Assembly (NCBI GenBank): GCA_013289835.1
Contig: JABCZG010000006.1
Coordinates: 166,798 to 230,797 of the forward strand
Source of the DNA: Acidobacteriota bacterium
GTDB lineage: Bacteria; Acidobacteriota; Terriglobia; Acidiferrales; UBA7541
Direction: 5' to 3'
DNA: 64,000 bases
The notes below the pieces were generated by a model, which ran no database searches, was not told the origin of the DNA, and worked only from the letters and a program-made list of their open reading frames with translations. This document shows positions 26,717 to 33,199 of this stretch, piece by piece. Positions within the stretch are counted from its first letter, which is position 1, and each line of letters starts with the position of its first letter. The translations under genes and the position numbers were made by a program.

Positions 26717-27796
26717 ATGAGTCTCGAGAATGTACAGGATGAGTTAGAAGCGGAACGCGGCCCCGCCGATGTGGTGTGCTACGCCGGCGGGGTTCAGAAG
26801 CAAAGTGCGAATGGCGTCGCCTTGAAGTTTGGCGGCAGCTCGCTGCTGGGTGCGGATCGCATGCTTCATGCCGCAGGTCTTGTCCGCGCCGCCACTCGCG
26901 AGTCGCGCGTTACCGTGGTTGTTTCCGCCATGAAGGGTGTTACCGATCATCTGCTCTCCATTGCACATGCGCTCGCTCAGGGCAAGCTCGCGTACGCTCG
27001 CCGCGAAGCCGAACTTGTCCTGGATCTCCATCTCGGTGTCCTGAACGATTTGCAACTCGATGAAGAGACGAACCTGCGCGTCCGCCGCGAGCTCCAGCTC
27101 CTCGGCGGCGACCTTCTTCACGAAGTGCCCGCTCACGATCGCGTCGCCGCCACCGCCGAACTTTTCGACCGGCTCGCCTCGTTCGGCGAGCGTTTAAGCG
27201 CCCGGCTCTTCGCCGCCGCGCTCGAAAAGCTCGGAGTCTCCGCTGTACCGGTCACATCATCGGAATTCGTTTTGACCTGCGACACTTTCCGCGATGCGCA
27301 ACCGCATCTCGAACAAACCAGAGAACGCGGCCGCGCCATTCTTCTCCCTCTTCTGGAAGAAGGCATCGTTCCGGTTGTGACTGGTTTCATCGGCGCAACT
27401 TCCGATGGACGCATCACTACGCTTGGCCGCAACAGCTCGGATTTTTCTGGAGCGATCATCGCCCACGTCGTGGACGCTGATGAATTGGTCATCTGGACCG
27501 ACGTGGACGGCATCTATACGGCGAATCCAAAGGAGTCCGTCGAAGCCAGACTGCTGCATGAGCTGAGCTACGACGAGGCCCATGCTCTTGCCGCCAGTGG
27601 CGCGAAAGTTCTTCACGCGAAAGTCCTGCCATTGGCCGCGGAGACGGAAATGGTCGTCTGGGTCCGCAACACATTTAATCCACTGGCGCGCGGCACACGC
27701 ATCGGCTCGCCACGTTTACCGAGGGGTTCCAGAGCAACTTCGCAATCGCCAGTTCAGAATTTTGCAAAGTCACCGCAGCAGGGCAGTGTAGCGTGA
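26717..27796 (+). CDS. lysC: Aspartate kinase catalytic domain without ACT domains
   Basis: The enzyme phosphorylates aspartate, the first step to Lys, Thr, Met and Ile. Present are KFGGSSLLG (nucleotide/aspartate site), VVSAMKGVTD, SFGERLSARL, TLGRNSSDFSGAIIA and WTDVDGIYTANPK. At 359 residues it ends soon after GAKVLHAKVLPLAAETEMVVW, followed by RNTFNPLARGTRIG. That is where the two regulatory ACT domains begin in LysC and ThrA; they are absent, replaced by a 25-residue unstructured tail. Feedback inhibition by Lys/Thr is therefore unlikely, which fits control by the upstream attenuator. The ATG has AGGAG 9 bp upstream. Confidence 0.9.
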   Translation: MSLENVQDELEAERGPADVVCYAGGVQKQSANGVALKFGGSSLLGADRMLHAAGLVRAATRESRVTVVVSAMKGVTDHLLSIAHALAQGKLAYARREAELVLDLHLGVLNDLQLDEETNLRVRRELQLLGGDLLHEVPAHDRVAATAELFDRLASFGERLSARLFAAALEKLGVSAVPVTSSEFVLTCDTFRDAQPHLEQTRERGRAILLPLLEEGIVPVVTGFIGATSDGRITTLGRNSSDFSGAIIAHVVDADELVIWTDVDGIYTANPKESVEARLLHELSYDEAHALAASGAKVLHAKVLPLAAETEMVVWVRNTFNPLARGTRIGSPRLPRGSRATSQSPVQNFAKSPQQGSVA

Positions 27797-27828
27797 GTTC
27801 CCAATCTCAAAAAAGTGGAGACCAGAAC

Positions 27829-28995
27829 ATGCACTCGAAGCGACAGGAAAGCGCATCGGAAAGTCTCGGTGCGAGCGCTCCCAAGATGGGCAAGCAAAAA
27901 AAGTGGCGCGCCGGCGTCCTCGGCGCCACCGGCATCGTCGGCCAGCGCCTCGTGAAGCTGCTCGCCGAGCATCCCTGGTTTGAGCTGACTGAAGTTGCCG
28001 CGTCCGAACGCTCGTCCGGCAAAACTTATGCCGAAGCCGTTCGCTGGCATCTCGACACGCCGATCCCAGCCGTCGCGCGTGATCTCGTCGTCAAAGGTCT
28101 CGACCCCTCTCTCGAGTGCGACTTCGTTTTCTCTGCGCTTGATTCTTTGGTTGCCGGCGCCGCCGAGGAGGATTTTGCTCGCGCCGGCTATCCCGTCGTC
28201 AGCAACTCAAAAAATCATCGCATGGATCCCGACGTCCCCTTGCTTATCCCCGAAGTGAACGCCGCGCATCTCGAGGCCATTCCTCTACAGCAGAAGAGTC
28301 GCGGCTACGACACCGGCTTCATCGTCACCAATCCCAATTGTTCGACCGCCGGACTTGTCCTCGTCCTAAAGCCTCTCGCCGATGCCTTTGGCCTCGAGAA
28401 GATTTTTGTGGTCACGCTCCAGGCGATCTCCGGCGCGGGTTATCCCGGCGTGGCCTCGATGGACATCCAGGGCAATGTCGTCCCGTTCATCAGTGGCGAA
28501 GAAGAAAAAATGGAAGCCGAGCCGCAGAAGCTCCTCGGAAAATGGGATGGCTCGCGTTTCGTGGACGCCGGCCTGGGCATGAGCGCCCACTGCAACCGCG
28601 TGCCGGTGCTCGATGGCCATCTCGAGTGCGTTTCGATTGGCCTGAAAAAAATCGCTTCGCTTGATGAAGTCCGCGAAGCTCTGCGCAACTTCGAAGTGGA
28701 CGCCGTCCTCGCGTCGCTCCCGACGGCGGTTCGCAATCCCATCATCGTCCTCGAAGAGGAAAATCGCCCGCAGCCGCGGCGCGACGTTCACGCCGGCAAC
28801 GGCATGGCGGCCGTTGTCGGCCGCGTCCGCGAATGTCCCTTGCTCGACGTCAAACTCACGCTGCTCTCTCACAACCTCGTCCGCGGGGCCGCCGGCGCAG
28901 CTCTTCTCAACGCCGAGCTCCTCGCCGCTCGCGGTTTCCTAAAACACCGCGTCGCCCCGAGCGAGTCGCGACTCGCCGAACCCGTCTCGCGCTAG
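27829..28995 (+). CDS. asd: Aspartate-semialdehyde dehydrogenase (archaeal/fungal-like branch)
   Basis: The enzyme reduces aspartyl phosphate to aspartate semialdehyde with NADPH, the second step of the pathway. Motifs are GVLGATGIVGQRLVKLL (NADP fold), the catalytic Cys in TNPNCSTAG, SGAGYPGV and the His in GMSAHCNRVPV. The ATG at 27829 has GTGGAG upstream and is followed by about 22 non-conserved residues. A GTG at 27793 overlapping the lysC stop codon is the other possible start, so the genes are coupled or nearly so. SGAGYPGV and SAHCNRVPVLDGH favour the archaeal-type branch over the E. coli type. Confidence 0.92.
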   Translation: MHSKRQESASESLGASAPKMGKQKKWRAGVLGATGIVGQRLVKLLAEHPWFELTEVAASERSSGKTYAEAVRWHLDTPIPAVARDLVVKGLDPSLECDFVFSALDSLVAGAAEEDFARAGYPVVSNSKNHRMDPDVPLLIPEVNAAHLEAIPLQQKSRGYDTGFIVTNPNCSTAGLVLVLKPLADAFGLEKIFVVTLQAISGAGYPGVASMDIQGNVVPFISGEEEKMEAEPQKLLGKWDGSRFVDAGLGMSAHCNRVPVLDGHLECVSIGLKKIASLDEVREALRNFEVDAVLASLPTAVRNPIIVLEEENRPQPRRDVHAGNGMAAVVGRVRECPLLDVKLTLLSHNLVRGAAGAALLNAELLAARGFLKHRVAPSESRLAEPVSR

Positions 28996-29017
28996 TCGAC
29001 AACTGAGGAGGGGAGAT

Positions 29018-29264
29018 TTAGCCGTATAGTTCTCGCGCGAGGTCCTCTTTGTTGATTTCGAGATAGGTTGCGACTTCGAGAAGGATGCCGCTGAGCGTGG
29101 CCACCTTTAACGGGGTATGCGCAGGAATCGTAACCTGGTGCTCGGAGCCTTTTTAGTGTGGATCGTACGCGGATGTGACTTCCCGATTGCCGAATCTCGG
29201 CGTAACCATACTGCCTCAGCAATTTTGCAAGTTCCGCGCCGGAAAGATCCCGCGGCAGCTTCAC
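29018..29264 (-). pseudogene. hicA: HicA-type toxin, frameshifted
   Basis: The GTG start at 29264 overlaps the hicB stop. The first 35 codons give a normal HicA N-terminus (KLPRDLSGAELAKLLRQYGY, RQSGSHIRVRSTLK). At a run of five A on the minus strand (29150-29154) the frame is lost. One base out of phase the rest of HicA continues cleanly: KGSEHQVTIPAHTPLKVATL, SGILLEVATYLEINKEDLARELYG, stop at 29018. So a single extra A separates it from an intact ~81-residue toxin. It could be a true inactivating mutation, a slippage-prone switch or a sequencing error. Confidence 0.85.
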
Positions 29265-29473
29265 GCCACAATGACCTCATCCTTCACCATGTGCAGGCGA
29301 ATGAGTTTGGGCTTGTTCTCTTTCTCGAAATGACACTGGACCGCGTCTCGCACCATCTGGCGCAATTCTTCGAGCGTCTCGCCTTGTGTGAAGATGGCGT
29401 ACCCAAGCGCTCGCGCTGTGTAGCCGCGTTCCGGCGGGTCTTCGACGGTAAAAATGATTTCTTGATCAGCCAT
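29261..29473 (-). CDS. hicB: HicB-like antitoxin (short)
   Basis: A 70-residue HicB/UPF0150-like domain: IIFTVEDPPERGYTARALGYAIFTQGETLEELRQMVRDAV, ending KPKLIRLHMVKDEVIVA. This fold mimics dsRNA-binding partners and neutralises HicA. No separate DNA-binding domain follows. The start ATG is at 29473; an upstream TTG at 29497 is possible. It precedes and overlaps hicA by 4 bp (GTGA), the hicB-first arrangement. Since hicA is frameshifted, the antitoxin may now be a remnant or guard against other HicA proteins, such as the one at 43.4 kb. Confidence 0.82.
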   Translation of the reverse strand: MADQEIIFTVEDPPERGYTARALGYAIFTQGETLEELRQMVRDAVQCHFEKENKPKLIRLHMVKDEVIVA

Positions 29474-29537
29474 GATCGCTAAAGTTCGTCCAGCCAAGAA
29501 TACACCAGAAATTGCTCCCTTTACCCACCCCTTGCCC

Positions 29538-30197
29538 CTATTTCACGATGCTTGCTGCAATTCCCGTGCCGGCGGCATATTGCTGCAACAGCGCTCCGAG
29601 TCTCTGCGTCCAGCGGTCGAGATTTTCCGCACCGCTGAAAGAAACGATAATCGCGAGAATCTCTTTCGTCGCCGTCGTCACCATCGTGCGCTCTGAATCG
29701 CTCGTCGCGCTGCCGTGAGGCCCAACGGTATCCGCGAATAGTGGCAGGCCTTCCAGATTCAAATCATATTTCCCGATGCCCTTGTACGTTTCTCCGGCGC
29801 GCCCCGCGCGAAAAACGACGTCGCCCACCACATGCCCCAGGTCATATAGCCCAACCGGCAAGCGGCTCTCCACGGACACCAAGTTAATTGCATCTACGAC
29901 TGCGTTGATTTGCGGCAATCCTTTGCCACCCACGACGCGCCGCAGCAGAGCTTCTGCTGAGTTGCGGTATCGCGCGGGATCTTTTCCGAGCGCTCGATAG
30001 GCCGCGCGCGTCGCTTCTACTTGTGGTGACGCCAGCACGCCCCGCGGGAACGGCAATTTCTGGATTTCCGCGTCGCGTGCGTTCATTTCTTCGACTAGCC
30101 CGGCAGGTGATGGGACCACTTCCACGCGCGCCTGCACGCAACCTAGCGCGGTCTTGGCACACTTTTTCTTCAGCTCAGGATCAATGCTTATCTGCAT
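29538..30197 (-). CDS. B3/4 domain protein (PheT-like tRNA-binding fold)
   Basis: The 219-residue protein matches the stand-alone B3/4 domain also found in the phenylalanyl-tRNA synthetase beta subunit. Recognisable segments are NSAEALLRRVVGGKGLPQIN, VVDAINLVSVESRLPVGLYD and SERTMVTTATKEILAIIVSF. Stand-alone proteins of this family are thought to act on mischarged tRNA or bind RNA, but few have been tested. It starts 34 bp after the tryptophanase-like gene on the same strand and is probably cotranscribed. Confidence 0.85.
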   Translation of the reverse strand: MQISIDPELKKKCAKTALGCVQARVEVVPSPAGLVEEMNARDAEIQKLPFPRGVLASPQVEATRAAYRALGKDPARYRNSAEALLRRVVGGKGLPQINAVVDAINLVSVESRLPVGLYDLGHVVGDVVFRAGRAGETYKGIGKYDLNLEGLPLFADTVGPHGSATSDSERTMVTTATKEILAIIVSFSGAENLDRWTQRLGALLQQYAAGTGIAASIVK

Positions 30198-30230
30198 GAG
30201 GGTTCGGTCTCCGGCATGAACGCGAGGCGG

Positions 30231-31589
30231 TTAGTCTCCAATGGGTTTCAGTTTCGCACTGAAGTGCCGCAAGAATTTGGCTTGGTGCGTGATTTCGTAG
30301 CCGCGGATCTGCTGGCGCTTGCGCCACACCTCGAGAATCACTTCGACCACATACTCGATATGGCTCTGTGTGTACACCCGCCGCGGAATCGCCAGCCGCA
30401 CCAGGTCCATTTTCGCGTGCTCGCCAAACATCAGCGAGCCGATCTCCACCGAGCGAATCCCGCCTTCCAGGTAAAGTTCATTCGCCAGCGCCACGCCGGG
30501 AAATTGCGCCACCGAAATATGTGGCAAGAACGCCCGCGCATCCAGATAAATGGCATGGCCGCCCGGCGGCTGCACGATCGGCACGCCTTCATTCGCGATG
30601 TGATTGCCGAGAAACGCCGTGGAAGCGATCCGATATTCGAGATACTCCTCTTCGAGCGCTTCATTCAGCCCCACGGCGATCGCTTCCAGGTCGCGGCCCG
30701 CCAATCCTCCGTACGTTGGAAAGCCTTCGGTCAAAATCAGCAGGTCTTTCTGCTGCTGCGCCAGAATGTCGTCGTTGGTGCAGAGAAATCCGCCGATGTT
30801 TGCCATCCCATCTTTTTTTGCGGACATCGTGCAGCCGTCGGCAAGTGAAAACAGTTCGCGCGCAATTTCCCGCGCGGATTTATCCGCGTAGCCGGGCTCC
30901 CGTATTTTGATGAAGTACGCGTTCTCCGCAAAGCGGCATGCATCGATGTATAGCGGAATCCCGTGCTTTTTGCAGATCTCTTTCACCGCGCGTACGTTCG
31001 CCATCGAAACCGGCTGCCCGCCTCCGGAATTGTTCGTAACCGTCAGCATCACCAGCGGAATTTTCTTCGCTCCTTCCCGCTTGATCACTTTTTCCAGCGC
31101 CGCGGTGTCCATGTTTCCCTTGAACGGATGCATGTATGCCGGCTCTTTCGCCTCGGGAATGGGGAGATCCAGCGCCTCCGCGCCGGCATATTCGCAGTTC
31201 GCGCGCGTCGTGTCGAAATGCGTGTTGTTCGGCACGATGTCTCCTTTTTTGCACATCACACTGAAAAGAATGCGTTCCGCCGCGCGCCCCTGGTGCGTTG
31301 GCACCACGTGCCGGAAACCGAAAATGGCTTGCACCGAATCGCGAAATCGCGTGAAGCTCGGCGAGCCCGCGTACGATTCATCCCCGCGCATCATCGCCGC
31401 CCACTGTTCCGTGGACATCGCCGCCGTTCCCGAATCCGTCAGCAAATCGATCAAAATCGCCTCGGACGCCACCAGAAACAAGTTGTACCCCGCGGCCTCC
31501 ATCAATTTCTGGCGTTCCTGACGCGTCGTGCGGCGTATCGGCTCAATGCTCTTGATCCGGAACGGCTCTATAATTGTCTTAATCGCCAT
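30231..31589 (-). CDS. tnaA: PLP-dependent beta-eliminating lyase, tryptophanase-like
   Basis: The 452-residue protein belongs to the tryptophanase/tyrosine phenol-lyase family, which cleaves Trp to indole or Tyr to phenol plus pyruvate and ammonia. The PLP lysine is in MSAKKDGMANIGG. THQGRAAERILFSV and NTHFDTTRANCEYAGAEAL are family hallmarks. The C-terminal FLRHFSAKL has the His found in tryptophanases, where tyrosine phenol-lyases have Phe, and GIRSVEIGSLMFG is also tryptophanase-like; other parts lean toward TPL. Specificity is therefore probable, not certain. No TnaC-like leader was noticed upstream. Confidence 0.82.
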   Translation of the reverse strand: MAIKTIIEPFRIKSIEPIRRTTRQERQKLMEAAGYNLFLVASEAILIDLLTDSGTAAMSTEQWAAMMRGDESYAGSPSFTRFRDSVQAIFGFRHVVPTHQGRAAERILFSVMCKKGDIVPNNTHFDTTRANCEYAGAEALDLPIPEAKEPAYMHPFKGNMDTAALEKVIKREGAKKIPLVMLTVTNNSGGGQPVSMANVRAVKEICKKHGIPLYIDACRFAENAYFIKIREPGYADKSAREIARELFSLADGCTMSAKKDGMANIGGFLCTNDDILAQQQKDLLILTEGFPTYGGLAGRDLEAIAVGLNEALEEEYLEYRIASTAFLGNHIANEGVPIVQPPGGHAIYLDARAFLPHISVAQFPGVALANELYLEGGIRSVEIGSLMFGEHAKMDLVRLAIPRRVYTQSHIEYVVEVILEVWRKRQQIRGYEITHQAKFLRHFSAKLKPIGD

Positions 31590-31718
31590 GCGTTCCCACT
31601 TTTTCCATCGAACACACTACCACACCGCAACTCTTCCTTTCCGGAAGCATACTGCCGAGGGATTGTCTGAAATGCGAAACGTTCCTGCCGCTCCTCGTGA
31701 AGAACGGAATGACCAGAA

Positions 31719-31925
31719 CTAATTTTTCGGAGATGGAACGGAAACCAAAGAAATGAGATAGAGGGCCATTCCTGCGAATAGCAAAAGGCCGCCCACACAG
31801 AGAAACACCATGAATGCCAGCGGCCCTCTCCACGCGAGGCACAGCGCTTCCACCAGCAATCCCAGAATGATCAGCACGCCGGAAATTTGCAAGCTTCGTT
31901 CGACTGGGTGGGCGCTGAGGTTCAC
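31719..31925 (-). CDS. Small two-helix membrane protein after the NapC-like gene
   Basis: The GTG start overlaps the stop codon of the NapC-like gene (GTGA), so translation is coupled. The 68 residues contain two hydrophobic helices (ISGVLIILGLLVEALCLAW and AFMVFLCVGGLLLFAGMALY) and a short charged end. There are no haem or metal motifs. Its position at the end of the cytochrome run suggests a small subunit or assembly partner of the quinol dehydrogenase; this is inference from coupling only. Confidence 0.6.
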   Translation of the reverse strand: MNLSAHPVERSLQISGVLIILGLLVEALCLAWRGPLAFMVFLCVGGLLLFAGMALYLISLVSVPSPKN

Positions 31926-32554
31926 GAGCCACCATTCCAGAACTTGACGTTCGCAAGCGTCCCTACGTTGTGCACTACATCGTGGCAACCGCTCGAGACG
32001 CACGATTTTTTGTTGGCCCTGATCGCTGGCAACAATTCCGGGTCGGAGTTGTGCACCGCTCCCTGTTCAAAGGATCGCGCTCCCTCATGGCAATGCAAGC
32101 ATTCCCGGTTGTTGAAGGGGTCGTAGAGCTTGATCTTTTCCGGCGGCGGGGGCGTCGTAAAGTAATAGACGTAAACGTGGCGCAATCCGCGCATCTTGTC
32201 TTTTGCCGTTCCAAACATCGTGTAATTGGTGTGGCAGGTGTAGCAGGCCTCGTCCGCCGGCACACGATGATTCTGGAAGTGCGCCGCCGCCAGGTAGGAC
32301 GGATCGTCGATGTGCAGCGTTTTTCCAAACGGTTCCATGGTGTGGCACGACAGGCAAAACGCTGTGCTCTTGGAGCGATCGAGCTCGCTGGAAATCCCCA
32401 TCCAGGCGCACAAAACCGGGAGAAAGAAGAGAACCAGAAACGCCATGATCTTTCCCCCGCGCGTCACGGTCACGCTAGGCCGCACGAAGACCACCGCAAT
32501 CAAGCTGACGCTGAGCAGAATGAGCAGATATAGGATCGCAGCAGGCGCAGTCAA
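31922..32554 (-). CDS. NapC/NirT-type membrane tetrahaem cytochrome c (CymA-like)
   Basis: The 210-residue protein has two N-terminal hydrophobic segments, then a periplasmic domain with haem sites CLSCH, CYTCH, CLHCH and a wider-spaced CVSSGCH (CX4CH). NapC-family proteins oxidise menaquinol in the inner membrane and hand electrons to periplasmic cytochromes. The CX4CH site is unusual for the family and could mark the quinol-proximal or output haem. The start is TTG at 32554. It lies in line with the monohaem cytochrome and MtrA/MtrB-like genes, so its probable job is feeding the conduit encoded upstream. Confidence 0.85.
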   Translation of the reverse strand: MTAPAAILYLLILLSVSLIAVVFVRPSVTVTRGGKIMAFLVLFFLPVLCAWMGISSELDRSKSTAFCLSCHTMEPFGKTLHIDDPSYLAAAHFQNHRVPADEACYTCHTNYTMFGTAKDKMRGLRHVYVYYFTTPPPPEKIKLYDPFNNRECLHCHEGARSFEQGAVHNSDPELLPAIRANKKSCVSSGCHDVVHNVGTLANVKFWNGGS

Positions 32555-32632
32555 CGAAGCACACTCCCCAGAATTCTCAAAAAAGTCCGCCGTTCCGGCA
32601 CTTTAGCCGCCGGCTTCAAACAAAACTTCGTA

Positions 32633-32971
32633 CTACTTCTTGGCAAACGAACGGATGTAGGCGACCAGGCCTTTCACCTGCTCTGGCGTCAGCGTCTTAT
32701 AGGCCGGCATCTTGCCCTTGCCGTTGGTAATGGCGGCGGACAAGTCCGCATCGCTCAACTTCTGCACCTCGTCCGAAGCAAGATCCATTACCTTCATGGC
32801 TTTGCCTGAGGCCGTTTCGCCCTTGCCATCCGGGCCGTGGCACGCGGCGCACTTTGCCTTGTAGGTGCTCCCCCCGGAGTCGTCCGCTTTCGCCGTGGGA
32901 CCCAGAAAAATGGCTGCGGCAAGAATTGCGACAACCGCTGCCCTGCAACTCCAGATGACTCTGTTTTGCAT
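32633..32971 (-). CDS. Periplasmic monohaem cytochrome c
   Basis: The 112-residue protein has a cleavable signal (VVAILAAAIFLGPTAKA), the haem site CAACHG at about residue 42 and the axial Met in GKMPAYKTLTPEQVKGLVAYI. This is a standard class I small cytochrome c. The ATG at 32971 has AAGGAG 6 bp upstream. Located between the MtrB-like barrel and the NapC-like dehydrogenase, it is a candidate soluble carrier between inner- and outer-membrane complexes. Confidence 0.92.
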   Translation of the reverse strand: MQNRVIWSCRAAVVAILAAAIFLGPTAKADDSGGSTYKAKCAACHGPDGKGETASGKAMKVMDLASDEVQKLSDADLSAAITNGKGKMPAYKTLTPEQVKGLVAYIRSFAKK

Positions 32972-33199
32972 CGTGTTCTCCTTCAGTGCAAGATCGGCTC
33001 GTGGCAGCATTTTTCTCTGCTTGGCCGCTGAATCAAAACGCATACCGTACTGAAAGCGTTACCAGATTGGCCCGGAGATTCCGCGGAGCAAAAATATGCC
33101 TGCATCTTCGCGGTATCCGTACTAATTCCAGAGAAACCTGCCAACTCAATCTCTCGAGAATAGGACTGTCAGCCATCTGCCGTATGTGCAGTTTTGCAC

